A stretch of DNA of 64,000 nt from contig NC_044996.1 of NCBI RefSeq assembly GCF_008728515.1, positions 106,355,467 to 106,419,466 of the forward strand, written 5' to 3'. The DNA is from Papio anubis. Lineage: Eukaryota > Chordata > Mammalia > Primates > Cercopithecidae. How positions within the stretch are numbered: the stretch's first letter is position 1; every line of letters starts with the position of its first letter. Below are positions 45,939-56,879 of this stretch, in pieces. The notes under the pieces were generated by a model that saw nothing but the letters and a program-made list of their open reading frames with translations, did no database searches and was not told where the DNA came from. A program made the position numbers and the translations under genes.

Positions 45939-47695
45939 ATTAGCATCTCATAAGCAAAAGAAATGCTCTGCTTCTACTCTCTTTCTCTCTCTCTCTAACT
46001 ACCTTTACCCCACCTCCCCATAAGCCAGCTCCTCCTCCAGATCCCTCTGTTGCCTTTAGAAAGACCCACCATTTTCTTTGACATCAAATTCAGAAACATG
46101 GGTATCTTGCATTGTCTCTCCTACCCAAGCATTCTTCCCTACTGCCACGGTCCTAGCTTAGGACCCTTTTCTTCTCCTCCCAGACTAATACAGCCAGCCC
46201 TCAGTATTAGGTGTCTACCTCCCACTTCCCACTGTTCCAGAATACCTTGGACACTGCTGGCAAATGGATCCTGCCAAGGTCGAATTTCTCCATCCCTCCC
46301 CAGATGACAAAGTTTTCAGTGACTTCCAAATTCTGGCTGAAGTAAGCATATCCTTTTTTTCTGGGCATTCCAGGCTCTCCCCAACATGCCTCTAGGCTAC
46401 ATCTCCAAATTTTTGAGAGCCAAAATGGGAAGCCACCCCCTCCACTCAGCACATTCCCTCAAAGTAGGCCTTTTTAATATGTTGAGATCATCATGATGGT
46501 CAAAACCATGGTGCAAAGACAATAGATGAGGAAGTGTGCTAAACAAACACATTGAGGAGACACGAGTGAGACGCGTTGAATGAGACACGTTGGGACTCAG
46601 AGAGGGTCTGGAGGCATTTTTATTAATTTTCCTCTGGTTTGAGAATCTAGATTCACTTTTACTTATTCGCATTTTACAAGAGCCGTAAAGTGTTTTTGGT
46701 TCCTCCCCCATAACACCTGTTTAGTTGGGTCTTTAATTAGGCTTCTGTCAAGCCTTTAGGACTTCAGGTTCTCCACTGTGTCGTGCAGCTGGCACTCACC
46801 CACGGCCTTTGACTTGGTCAGGACATGTGCTCATGTTTTGGAAGTTCCATGCCTGCCACTCAATTAACCCAAATTCATAAAATCCTGTATAAAATGTATG
46901 TCCTGGCTTTTTCTTCTTTCAGGCCCCCATCTCCCAGGTTTCTAACCTTGGGCTTAACTTCCCTAGGTAGGCCTTCAGTCTGCCCCCTCTATTGTAGCAT
47001 GGGGCACGGATCTAATTCTTCCCCACCGATTCTCTAGAAGAACCTGTGTTCTGCCTGTCACAAGTTTGTCTTTGGCAGCCCTGGGCAAATAACCTCTCAT
47101 CTCAGCCAAGCTCTGGAAACTTTTCCAGGAACAGTATGTCATCTGTTTTAGTCCTCTGCCTATTGCCTTGATTATAAAATCCCTGAGTGTGGTGGGCATT
47201 CAGTTGTATTGCCTAGATTCCTCTTCAAGGAAGGACTTGATGTCCCGCTTTGCAGACAGCTTCCAGTTGTCAGCCCCTTCAGAGTCTGCCTAAACTCTGA
47301 GACCTGCCTTGTCATGTCCTTTCTGTGGTGGCCCATGTCTGGTTTAGTGAGCAAGGCAGGGCTACAGAAACCTGGCCATTTTTGTCTGGTGTGGTACCCT
47401 CTGAGGACAATCCTTGTTCCAGAGCTCCCTGCCTGACTGGCAGAGGCTTTGTTGGGTCTGCATTACACACAGTTCCAGGTCCTTCTTTGCAGAGTTTTGA
47501 TTTCTTCCCATTCTTTTCACAGGCATTGATCCCCCACGGACATCTCATACCCAGAACTCTGCCTCAGCATCTGTATCTGGTGATCACAACATGCAGCTCT
47601 GGATCAAGGGGTATGGCTATGCCTCTCTGTGTCCCTTACAGCACTTACCTGTGGGTTTGCTTTTAGAAGACGACTTGCAAATGTTTGCTGATTGA
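45939..47695. other. Unassigned sequence
   Basis: No transposon firmly recognised; a CT-rich patch lies at 45980-46000. Chance frames up to 113 codons lack motifs. Confidence 0.4.
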
Positions 47696-47699
47696 ATTG

Positions 47700-47922
47700 C
47701 TGCTAGTAATTGCTAACATTGAAGGAGTAGGCCCATGTACCTGGCACCAAATGAAGCAGGTAGATCATTTTACATGAATATATCCTTCAGTCCTCAGAGA
47801 ACCCCATGAGAAAAGCACCATTATTGCTCCCTTTTTTACAGATGAGGAAACTAAGGTACAGAGAGTAAGCAACGAAGTGAGAACATGAGCCCAGGCAGTC
47901 TGACTCCTGAACCAAACCTCCT
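47700..47922 (-). mobile_element. MIR SINE, near full length
   Basis: 'tttttacagatgaggaaact', 'aaggtacagagagtaagcaa' and 'cccaggcagtctgactcctg' are the MIR reverse complement. Confidence 0.92.
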
Positions 47923-48154
47923 CCCCACCATGTTGGAGCTAAGCTCTAGATGCAGCTGACAGTTGATCACTAACAGTTAACAGGAAGCCTATGGTGACAC
48001 GAGGCAGTGTCAGAAAGCCAAAGAGGAACTGACACAACGTTGGAGTGGTAGACATTTACTTGGGACTGGCAGGCTCGGAAACTTTCTGAGCCTGTGTCTT
48101 CCAGCACATCTGTCTCTGTTTTCTCCTCCTAAAAATCATGTCATCATAGACTGC

Positions 48155-48290
48155 CTGAACTAGCATCAAACATAGCCTGAACTCATTGTGGTACAAAGCA
48201 GGAGTAAGCCCAGAGAGGGTAAGGAACATCCCCAAGGTCACAGAGCTGTTTGGTGTCTAGCCCTCTAGACCAGCCAGGGTTTCCACCTCA
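48155..48290 (-). mobile_element. MIR fragment
   Basis: 'gcccagagagggtaaggaac' and 'ccccaaggtcacagagctgt' are MIR reverse complement; the other half is lost. Confidence 0.75.
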
Positions 48291-48620
48291 TCCCACTCCA
48301 ACCCCTCTTCACACCACACCTTTCCCCTCCTTCCCCTCTACACCACACCCTAAAGCTCTCTGGTAGTTAGTTGGTGGATGTTGAGGCACGAAGGGCACCT
48401 CGAACTCGGCAGTGTCAACTGTGGAGTCAGAAATCCTCTGCCTTCTCAGTCAGGCCCTCTTGCTGATTCAACTCCATCAGCATTCCAAGCACTGCTGGAA
48501 TGTAAAGGCAAAGGGATTGCAAGAAGGGTAGTTGTAAGAGTGTGATGCAACAGTACTACCTCATTTTTATTGCTACCTTGCCCAAGTTCTATTATTAAAT
48601 TTCTCACTTCCCCTTAACAT
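48291..48620. other. Unassigned sequence
   Basis: Nothing recognised. Confidence 0.4.
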
Positions 48621-48621
48621 T

Positions 48622-48905
48622 AAAACCTAACAGCACGATGGCAAGTGGTTAAGTGCTATGAAATCAAACAAGCCTTGGTGTGAAACCCACCTTACCTCTT
48701 TCTAGCCGTGTGACCTTGAGAAATTTACTGAAATTCTTTGAGCATCAGTTCCTTCCTCTGCACAGTGAAGCAAATAATGCTCAAGAGTGACTTCGTAGGG
48801 TGGGGGAGGCATAAATGAAAGAATGAATATCGAAGATTTAGCACAGGGCTGCTGAACACAGTAAAGAGTAAACTACTGTAACTTGTAGCCATTGTTATTT
48901 TTATT
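48622..48905 (+). mobile_element. MIR SINE, near full length
   Basis: 'gatggcaagtggttaagtgc', 'tttctagccgtgtgaccttg', 'gagcatcagttccttcctct', 'acttgtagccattgttattt' follow MIR forward order end to end. Confidence 0.92.
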
Positions 48906-49360
48906 AAAGATACATAAGAGATAACATATGTGGCACCCAGTAATCATTAATCCAAAGTCCTCAGCAGGGAAGAACAAATCAGCATATGCATTAATTAGAG
49001 CTTCTCATAACAGAAAGGATTCAGCTGATATGTGCAGTGCCTCTCAGGAGAGAGGCAGGACCAGATTCACCATCTCTGGATGAGAATTTATCCTCAGGCA
49101 GTCCCAGGCCACAGAATCCCTCTTCTCCAAACTCACCCCTGATATTACACCTATAGCCCTCATGATTCAGGTTTCCTTAAAGTGAGGATGAAGGCAGTAT
49201 GACTGAATCAACAAGAATGGGAAGTGGAAGGCTGGAGTAGGAGAGATATGTGATGTTTCAATAACTTGGTGGACTGAGCTAGCAAAGATCATGCTCCCAC
49301 TGCAAACACAGAGAGATATCTGATAAAACATAATGAAAAAGTAAATAAATACACAGTTTG
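48906..49360. other. Unassigned sequence
   Basis: Nothing recognised. Confidence 0.4.
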
Positions 49361-49363
49361 AAA

Positions 49364-49590
49364 AGGAGGAAGGAAGGAAGGAAAGAAGGAAGGAAGGAAG
49401 GAAGGAAGGAAGGAAGGAAGGAAGGAAGGAAGGAAGGAAGGAAAGAAGGAAGGAAAGAAGGGAGGGAAGGAGGAATGAAGGATGAGCAGATGGAGGGAGG
49501 TTAGGTGCAAGAGAAAGAGAGAAGGAAGGAGGGGGAGGAAAGGAGAGAGAAAAAAGGGAGAAAGGAAGAAAGGAAAAACGAAAGGAATCC
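49364..49590 (+). repeat. (GGAA)n microsatellite with purine-rich flank
   Basis: About fifteen uninterrupted GGAA units (roughly 49385-49442) lie within a longer imperfect GGAA/GGGA tract. Frames of 101-144 codons on the minus strand are Phe/Leu/Pro/Ser shadows of this repeat. Confidence 0.97.
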
Positions 49591-49974
49591 CCATATTTCA
49601 AAAGGAATCATCCATTTCAGTCAGCAGCATTTATTGACTTAAGGCTGAAATGATAGAGCAAGTAACTAGAGAATGGGATTTTAAGTTTTGAAAGCATGAC
49701 TAAAAAGGTGACAGAGCCTAGACTTCCAAAGCCCTTAGACATCAGATTGCATGATGCTGTAAGATCAGGCCTCTAGCACTCGGCTACAAGGAGAAAGTCT
49801 GAAAGGAAGAAGAGAGCTTTGTTGCTGGAGGAATCCCCGAGAAAGGGGATTTCTTGCTATGCTTTGTCCACCCATCCTTCCAACCCACCAAACCAAACAC
49901 CTGGTAAATCTGGGGAACCCAAGTGCTCAAGGCTGTTTTTCTTGTCCCATTACCTCGTTTGAGTTCACAGACAA
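49591..49974. other. Unassigned sequence
   Basis: Nothing recognised. Confidence 0.4.
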
Positions 49975-49977
49975 TAT

Positions 49978-50102
49978 GGACTTCAGAATAAAATAGATCA
50001 AATCCTGGGTCTGTCACTTTCTGTCTGTATAACATTGGGAAGATTATATGATTACTATGTGTTCATTTCTTCAACTATAACAAAAAATAAAAATAAAAAC
50101 AA
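49978..50102 (+). mobile_element. MIR fragment with A-rich end
   Basis: 'caaatcctgggtctgtcact' then 'ataacattgggaagattata' resemble the forward MIR core; (AAAAAT)n follows at 50081-50102. Confidence 0.55.
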
Positions 50103-50224
50103 TAAACACGTCACTACCAAATATATAGAAATTCAATTCTCAATCATTCTTAATCCCTGCTGGAATAAGACACCCACATGCATGCATACAAATTCTCTCT
50201 CTCTCTTTTTTCTCTGAATGTATG

Positions 50225-50768
50225 AGTCAGGAATCTTCTGCTTGCAAGTGACAGAGACTCATTTTAAACCAGGAAAAACGCAAACTGAGGGGGACTTATT
50301 TGTTCAAGGAACTGAATTTAACGTGGTTATGTTTCTTTGGCCCCTTTCTTAGCTTGTCCTTGCTTTCTTTTCCTTGCCCTCATTCTCTCCTACTGAAAAC
50401 AGCTTCATCCCTGAGCTGGGAAGTTGCTTAAAGCACCTTCAGTTTCTTTGTATACTCATCATCTCCAAGAAAATCTCAGATTATTTCAGCAGGAGTATCT
50501 CAGGGAAGGTCTGTTCTGAGAGGTCTGTTTGGGGACATGTGCCTTGCTCTGAACTGATTATTCTGGCCAAGGGGGATAAACTAATCTGACTGGGCAAGCC
50601 TAGCTCACCTGTTCATCCTTTACACAGGGGTCAGAGGGGAGGAGATGGAACGTTATTAGACCCAACTAAACCTTAGTTCCCCAAAGGAAAAAGGGATTAC
50701 ATTTTCAGAGGAAAGAGGAAAAGAGTCTCAGAAAGTAGGACTAACAGAGATACCCACTACATTCTATC
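50225..50768 (-). mobile_element. Unclassified medium-reiteration repeat
   Basis: Starts 'cttctgcttgcaagtgacag' and continues with 'ccccaaaggaaaaagggatt' and 'gagatacccactacattcta', a pattern I recall from a dispersed mammalian repeat but cannot name. 57340-57390 carries the reverse complement of its start. Orientation is set by comparison with that copy and is arbitrary. Confidence 0.5.
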
Positions 50769-50989
50769 CTTTGGCTACCCAGAATCCATATACATTACTT
50801 TAAAAATGTCCCCACCCCATTTAATACATCAGTGTCACACACAATAAAAGTGTATTTACTTCCCTCCCAAGGGGAGAGAAACCAAAGTCTTTTCTGGATA
50901 CTAAGTTCAACTCCAAGTCTTAGATTACTGTTTCTGGGGGCAGATCTGAATGTAGGTCTTTATAGCCCAGTTACCTCCATCTACATCAG

Positions 50990-51360
50990 GGTTTCTTAAA
51001 CTTTCTGTACCATAAACTCTTTGGTAGTCTAGTGATGCCTATGGACCCCCTTTTAATATATGCTTGAAATACATTTAGCAAAACATTATAAAACAAATCC
51101 ACGATATAGAGACGTATGTACTTCTTGATTGATGCATTAAATAGCAAGATCTAGTAGTAAATCCAGTAATACTATAATTTCAAAAGTGATGACCATGAAT
51201 GGCATTATGAGATATCTACCACAAGTCTCATATGATATAAAAATATCTGCAATTCATTGGTGACCAGTACTGCTAATACCACCACAGCCTCTTGCCTGCA
51301 ATGATATTTGAAAGAAATGCTCAATTTTAGTTAGATATTAGTGAAAATGAAGAAGACACC
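50990..51360 (+). mobile_element. hAT-like DNA transposon remnant
   Basis: 'cagggtttcttaaactttct', 'gatgcctatggaccccctttt' region, 'gcattaaatagcaagatcta' and 'aaagaaatgctcaattttag' resemble a non-autonomous DNA transposon whose ends read CAGGGGTTCTTAA. The 3' terminal repeat is missing. Family not asserted. Confidence 0.55.
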
Positions 51361-51783
51361 AAATCCAAATGATACATTTAACCACCTATAATATTCTCCA
51401 TATAGAGTGGTGAAGGAAAACAAGGAAACTACAATATAAAGCTTCTTTGTTTTGGGAAGAGGAGAAAGGAAAATAAAATACAAGGAATTTTGGACCAAAA
51501 TTCCTTGTTGTATGCCTTTCAGAGGCAGTCAGCAAGACCCCATGCTCTGTGGAGTGAGAGCACAACTTACTCAGAGATGCACCCTTTGGGAGAATTTCTT
51601 TTGACCATTGGTCTTGCATGTACTTCCCTAAGGAAAGTGCAAAAACCAATTCTGTTCTTGAGGGTGCATCCATTTAGCAGCCCAGTGCCTGTCCACACAG
51701 CATTGGGCCTGTGGATGGCCTAGGAACTGAACTGTCATAGACACCTGATTCCCAAACTTTGGGGGATACTTTAGCAATGCAGT
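51361..51783. other. Unassigned sequence
   Basis: Nothing recognised. Two overlapping 77-95 codon frames on opposite strands have no motif. Confidence 0.4.
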
Positions 51784-51800
51784 AAAAATCTCACTTAGAA

Positions 51801-52091
51801 GGCCGGGCGCGGTGGCTCAAGCCTGTAATCCCAGCACTTTGGGAGGCCGAGACGGGCGGATCACGAGGTCAGGAGATCGAGACTATCCTGGCTAACACGG
51901 TGAAACCCCGTCTCTACTAAAAAATACAAAAAACTAGCCGGGCGAGGTGGCGGGCGCCTGTAGTCCCAGCTACTCGGGAGGCTGAGGCAGGAGAATGACG
52001 TGAACCTGGGAGGCGGAGCTTGCAGTGAGCTGAGATCCGGCCACTGCACTCCAGCCTGGGTGACAGAGCGAGACTCCGTCTCAAAAAAAAA
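51801..52091 (+). mobile_element. Young Alu Y, Old World monkey type
   Basis: Full length from 'ggccgggcgcggtggctcaa' to the A-tail, with most CpGs intact. 'ctagccgggcgaggtggcgg' and 'gagatccggccactgcactc' are variants I associate with cercopithecid AluY lineages. A perfect 16 bp target-site duplication, 'aaaaatctcacttaga', lies at 51784-51799 and 52092-52107. Short tail and intact CpGs indicate a recent insertion. Confidence 0.96.
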
Positions 52092-52107
52092 AAAAATCTC
52101 ACTTAGA

Positions 52108-53290
52108 GGCTAGTCATTAGATTTCTCAACAAGAGAACTGGTTAGTAATCAAAACCAGTGTGGACCTTAGACCCAGGCAAGCAGGACCCTTGTTCCGATC
52201 TTTGTGCCTGAAAGGGCTCTGTATTTTGGAATTCCTTCCTAAAATTTTCTAAATACACCTTTGATGCTTGAACTAGCCCACAGGACCATCTGGGCATGGC
52301 CTCCCCTCTCCCCAGCCTGGTCCCATATGGGTCCTGGTCACTGGAAGCACCTACCTTAATATTTTCTATGTCTCCTTCCAGTGTTTGGGACCAGGGCTGG
52401 CAGTGCTTTCTACCTAGATGGAGCTTCCTGAGTCCAGACGAGGACCTATAAGAGCCCTGGTCCCTATTTTACCTTGTTGGATCACTCTCCAATGAGCTAC
52501 ATCTTGCCCCAATCCCCTGAGAGGGGTTGATTGGATCCTCTGAGAAAATCTGAGGCTCTTGTCTATAGGATTGTCTTGGGACTGGTTCCAGGAGGGCAGT
52601 CTGGTGAGCTGATGCTTTCTGTGGGCCAGCACAGTATTTATTTTGTAGGATCACAGAGATTGGGCTGCCAGAATGGTGCTGACACACTGATTGTGACTAA
52701 CTCTCATTTACATATGACACCGGGTGATTTCAGGACTCTGGGCTACCAATAGTTCATTGCCAAGGGACTTGAGTGCAAGCCATGTGCCATGAGTGCCAGT
52801 CACATGTCGGTTATCATCTATCCTTGTCCTGAACTACAATGCCACCTTTGTGCTGTGTGCCTCCCACAGCTAGCACACAGAATGGTCACCCCACCTCCTC
52901 CTTGGGCTTCACATCACTGGTCCCCCAGGGGTGATTATGCCTATCTCCTCCAAGGGCTCCCTAGACTATTGCTCCATAATGTGAATAGACCTTCCTAATT
53001 GATGTCCTTTCTTGCCTCCAATCAAGGTAACATCGTGCTCTTTTGGACTGGTCTCAAGCCATGCAGGACAAACATGGACATTCCTTATCCAAAGGATACT
53101 GTCCTACTCTGTCTGTCCATGGGTTCCTCACCTATCTGCCTCCCTATTGGTGGTAATATGTGCAAGGCAAGAGTGGGGGTCATCATTGAAAGAGACTACA
53201 TTCTAGAAATACAATGATGACAGCCTAAAGAGATCAAGGAGAGACGTGAGTAGAATATGTGTTGTTCTGCAAGCTATAACATTCTAACCA
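52108..53290. other. Unassigned sequence with chance-length frames
   Basis: No transposon firmly recognised over 1.2 kb. Frames of 60-73 codons occur on both strands; none is identifiable. Confidence 0.4.
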
Positions 53291-53291
53291 G

Positions 53292-53320
53292 TTGTGTGTG
53301 TGTGTGTGTCTGTGTATGTG
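53292..53320 (+). repeat. (TG)n microsatellite in place of an Alu tail
   Basis: TG units with TC and TA interruptions sit exactly where the Alu A-tail complement would be. Confidence 0.93.
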
Positions 53321-53513
53321 ACAGAGTTTTGCTCTGTCACCTAGGCTGGAGTGCAGTGGCGCAATCTCAGCTCACCGCAACCTCCCAGGTTCAAGTGATT
53401 TTCATGCCTCACCATGTTGACCAGGCTGGTCTCGAACTTCTGACCTCAAGAGATCCGCCTGCCTTGGCGTCTCAGAGTGCTGGGATTACAAGCATGAGCC
53501 ACTGCACCCAGCT
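53321..53513 (-). mobile_element. Alu SINE with internal deletion
   Basis: From 'acagagttttgctctgtcac' to 'agccactgcacccagctt'. About 90-100 bp are missing between 'ttcatgcctca' and 'ccatgttgaccaggctgg' (junction near 53411), where the two lost ends share 'tca'. The 'gcctcc' unit after 'aacctcc' is also absent. Confidence 0.9.
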
Positions 53514-53622
53514 TAAACAGTAATTTTGGCAAGACCACAAAGCAACCTATTCGCATTTTCTTGCATACTCAGTAAGACTTGTATTTGTTATCATCATCAA
53601 CAAAGCACAGTTGACCTTTGAG

Positions 53623-53822
53623 AGAGTCATTGGAAGCCAGTGTTCATGCGTGGCACTACGGATGACATAGCAACATGGATGAAGTATCCAGCTCTGAATA
53701 AATGGAGTATGTGGTATGAGGGAACTGAAGAGGCAAGAAGATCTATAGAGTTTCAACATAAACAGGTTCCAAAGAGCCATGGCATTGTGAGTAATAGCAG
53801 CATTGCTACCTTTTTCTTGCAG
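53623..53822 (+). other. Open stretch 5' of the candidate exon
   Basis: A 61-codon frame (53640-53825) with four Trp near its middle opens here and remains in frame upstream for a few codons. It ends at the TGA that begins the candidate exon. I recognise no family. It could be chance, part of a decayed processed pseudogene, or unrelated intron. Confidence 0.2.
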
Positions 53823-53964
53823 TGAGAGATAAGAAATTATACAGGAAAGACACATTTGGCAATAAAGAACACAAAGTGATAGTTCCTGGACCTGAAGAGG
53901 AAGAGATGGCGCCAGGATACTATGAAGAATCTTCACAAGTACTGATTGAATAGTAAACAAATAT
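53823..53964 (+). CDS. Candidate exon with short open frame (unidentified)
   Basis: A strong acceptor ('ctacctttttcttgcag', AG at 53821-53822) and a consensus donor (GTAAGT at 53965-53970) bound 142 bp. One frame is open from the acceptor for about 43 codons and ends in the residues SSQVLIE and a stop at 53951-53953; the other two frames have early stops. The predicted peptide is acidic near its end (EEEEM) and has a PGPEEEE and PGYYEE pair. No domain is recognised. If real it would be a terminal coding exon followed by a 3' UTR exon, or a non-coding exon. No neighbouring exon was found within the window. Confidence 0.25.
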
Positions 53965-53970
53965 GTAAGT

Positions 53971-54660
53971 ACCTCTTCTATGCCCATCATTCTGAATTTT
54001 TATTGATAAATCAGTATACTTCACATAAGCCCAGGAATTTGGTAGCACATTTTAAAAATTAAATTGTTTATATTGATAATCCTTGCCCCTTCAAAAAAAT
54101 ACTTAGACAGGGATCCTGCACAACCTAGGAGTGGCTCTAATCAAACATGGAAGTCTTGTTGAGTTATAATGCTTGAACCTAGACCCCGGCCTTATAACTT
54201 CCTTTTATTCATAATTGGTCTCAGTGTGTAGCAGGCAACCCTTCATTCTTAATTTAACAGCTTCTATTTTGGCCCCTGCATTTGGGCAATAAAAAGCAAC
54301 AGGCTAATTGTGAAGCTCAAGTAATTTGCCCCTTGCTTCCAAATTCAAAGCTCCTGTTCAATTTGAGCAAACGACTTATTACAAAGAGGATAATTATTAC
54401 CTTTGTCAGTCAAAGAGTACTCGTCTGGAGATATTTGGAAGCAGCCAAGGAATTCTGATTTTCCACAGTCTTTCTTGGGACTGATTTTATCCCTCACTAC
54501 CCTTGCCTCCTCCTTGCCTTAGTGAACTCTAACTTTAGGTTGGGGCATAAAGTAGGGCTTTTTCAGTCCCACCAAGTCTCTGAGTCTTGTTTCTCATATA
54601 TTTGAGGTTGCTGGCCAAGAAATCACCTTTGCAAAAATTATTACTGAGGAAATTATAACA
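53971..54660. other. Unique AT-rich sequence
   Basis: No transposon recognised. 54270-54420 is rich in TAATTG and TTATTA motifs, a feature of some conserved enhancers. No coding signal. Confidence 0.4.
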
Positions 54661-54661
54661 G

Positions 54662-55325
54662 TGAGATAAATCTGACATTGCTGACTCCATCTTGTCTCTT
54701 GCCTCACAGGTTGGCTGTCTTTGCTCATTCCTGGATGTGGGCCAAGCTAACTTTGGGAGAAATTTATAGTTTAGATCATAGCCCTTCCCAAAAAGGAAAC
54801 TGCTCTTGTAAAACTAATGAAAGGCCACCAAGTAAGGATGAAAGGGGCTTGGATTCTATTAATAAATAATTACCAGCCATTATTCTAGAGGTCATAAGAT
54901 TTGCAACTTCTCCAATTACTCTTGAAGATAACGTCACTATTGTAGTATCTAAGGTTGGCCTTTTGAGATGTCTTTTCAGGTTTCTGCATTTCTGACAACC
55001 AGGCAGCCACACCTGGACCTGCTAACCAGTCCTGTGGCCTCCACCCAGGAAATGACTCAGCATAAGAGGATAGCTTTGACTCCCTATGATTTCATCCCTG
55101 AGCCAATCAATCAGCACTCCCAATTTACTGGCCCACTACCTATCAAATTATCCTTAAAAACTGATCCTCGAGTCTTCTGGGAGACTGATTTGAGTAATAA
55201 TAAAACTCTGATCTCTTGTATAGCCAGCTCTATGTGAATTAAACTCTTTTCTATTGCAATCCTCCTGTCTTGACAAATCAGCTCTGTCTAGGCAGTGGGC
55301 AAGGAGGACCCATTGGGTGGTTACA
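54662..55325 (+). mobile_element. Solo ERV1-type LTR
   Basis: Begins TG ('tgagataaatctgacattgc') and ends CA ('gggtggttaca'). The 3' part, 'gagtaataataaaactctga', 'ctattgcaatcctcctgtct', 'ctctgtctaggcagtgggca', is gammaretrovirus-like LTR R-U5. The polyadenylation signal AATAAA lies at 55199-55204. No gag, pol or env remains, so it is a solo LTR. Family not asserted. Confidence 0.7.
55199..55204 (+). promoter_or_regulatory. LTR polyadenylation signal AATAAA
   Basis: Canonical hexamer at the R region of the ERV1-type LTR. Confidence 0.6.
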
Positions 55326-55626
55326 GCCTCATTAGGAAGAGCCTCTCTTAGCAGAGGTATATGCTACTCCCTATTTGCTTCCAGATGGAACAGGCTTTCT
55401 TGTAGGACCTTGAGGAAAAGCTACAAGAAGTAGTTCCAACATTCCACACTTCTAATATTTTCCTACCATGCCAAATAGTTCCAGTGTAAGTAGGCATATT
55501 GCCTGTATCTGAAGATCCAGGGGACAACAATTTAACTAACTGCTTTGCTACTTTAAAATGAGGACTTATTTGGTTGGCACACAATAGATATTGACAATGG
55601 CTATCTTAAGAGGGAAAATAATAATT

Positions 55627-56055
55627 GTCTTAGTTGGCATGAACTGCCATAACAGAATACTGTAGACTGGGTGGCTTAAATAACAGAAATTAATTTTCTC
55701 ATGGTTCTAGAGGCTGGACATCCAGACCAGCATACCAGCATGGTCGGATTCAGGTGAGAGCTCTCTTTCTGGCTTGTAGATCGCTGCCTTCTCTCTGAGT
55801 TTTCACATGGCCTTTTCTTGGTTCATGCACTTAAAGAGAGAGGGCTCTCACTCTCACTCTCTCTCTCTTTCTCTCTTCCTCTTCCGATAAGACCATCAGT
55901 TCTATCATATTAGAACCCTACCCTGTGATCTCATTTAACCTTAATTATCTTCTAAAAGCCCTATCTCCAAATATAGTTACATTGAGGGTTAGGGTACCAA
56001 CATATAAGATTGTGGAGGGGGGTAGGGAGGGGACACAATTCAGTCCAGAACAGTA
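55627..56055 (-). mobile_element. MaLR LTR (MLT1/MST-type)
   Basis: 'actgtagactgggtggctta', 'atttaaccttaattatcttc', 'ccctatctccaaatatagtt' and 'gggacacaattcagtccaga' are the reverse complement of an MLT1-type LTR. It contains a CT-rich expansion (55848-55880). Confidence 0.85.
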
Positions 56056-56875
56056 TTAAAGATATCCTGGGGAGCTCACAGAACAGAATAATCAACACAA
56101 TGAAAACTTGAGACCAATGGAAACTATGTCAGCTCTGGGTACAAATAACAGGACTGCATAAAGTGTAATTTTCATTTAGCTCAAGGTTCACCTTTTCAGG
56201 AAGAGAGTATTAATTGACCAAATTTAGGTCACGTGTCCATCTTGGAACTAATCACTCTCTCCAAAGGAAAGGATGATGTGCTTTGATTGGTCAAAGCATG
56301 CATGTGTGTAGATAAGGTCAGCTTCATCCAAATAATATAGAATAGATTTGCCATAAAAAAACAGAAGTTCTGTTAGGTAGAGAAGGAAAGGTAGAAATAA
56401 TAAATAAAGCAAATAAAAAGGCAAAGAGATCTCCACCACAGAGTGCCAGCATTTTGCACAAAAATTGTTGAAGTGTAATATTTTTAGTAGAAAATATTGC
56501 TTGGCACAAGGAGAGGAAAAATTGCTGTGCATTATCAACTTTGTCTTTTCAAGGTGACAATGACATAAGGAATTGAACTGAGACCTTCCAAGTCTTCGCA
56601 GGTCCTTGCAGTTTGTTTTCCAGGTTAATTTCCAAAAAAGAAGAGGAAAGAGAAGCTTCCAATGAAAATGATTTGTCATCTCCGAGTTCCCAAATTTGTC
56701 TTTTAGGGAATGGCTAAAGGCCAAGTATTAGTTGTCTTATCATAAAACCACAACTGACTGCTACAAAAATCCCTATGGATGCAAAAATAGAATTCCAAAA
56801 TAAGTTGACTATTATTGAGCACTTACTTTAGGCCAGCTCTGGTCACCACTGTTGAGTGCCTTCCTCAAATCTATT
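56056..56875. other. Unassigned old repeat-like sequence
   Basis: 56110-56330 resembles decayed dispersed-repeat sequence ('accaatggaaactatgtcag', 'ggaactaatcactctct'), but I cannot name a family. The 158-codon minus-strand frame (56248-56724) has no recognisable domain. Confidence 0.35.
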
Positions 56876-56879
56876 ACTG

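Noticed and set aside
49167..49601. 144-codon and 101-codon minus-strand frames
   Set aside because: They translate the GGAA/TTCC microsatellite.
52999..53217. 72-codon + frame with faint retroviral envelope-like flavour
   Set aside because: The resemblance is too weak to name, and no adjoining viral sequence supports it.
53547..53990. 147-codon minus-strand frame across the candidate exon
   Set aside because: It is antisense to the + strand frames; its sequence is Leu/Ser/Cys-rich and shows no domain. More likely a consequence of low stop density here.
56248..56724. 158-codon minus-strand frame
   Set aside because: Leu/Phe-rich with no domain, in decayed AT-rich sequence; no support for coding.
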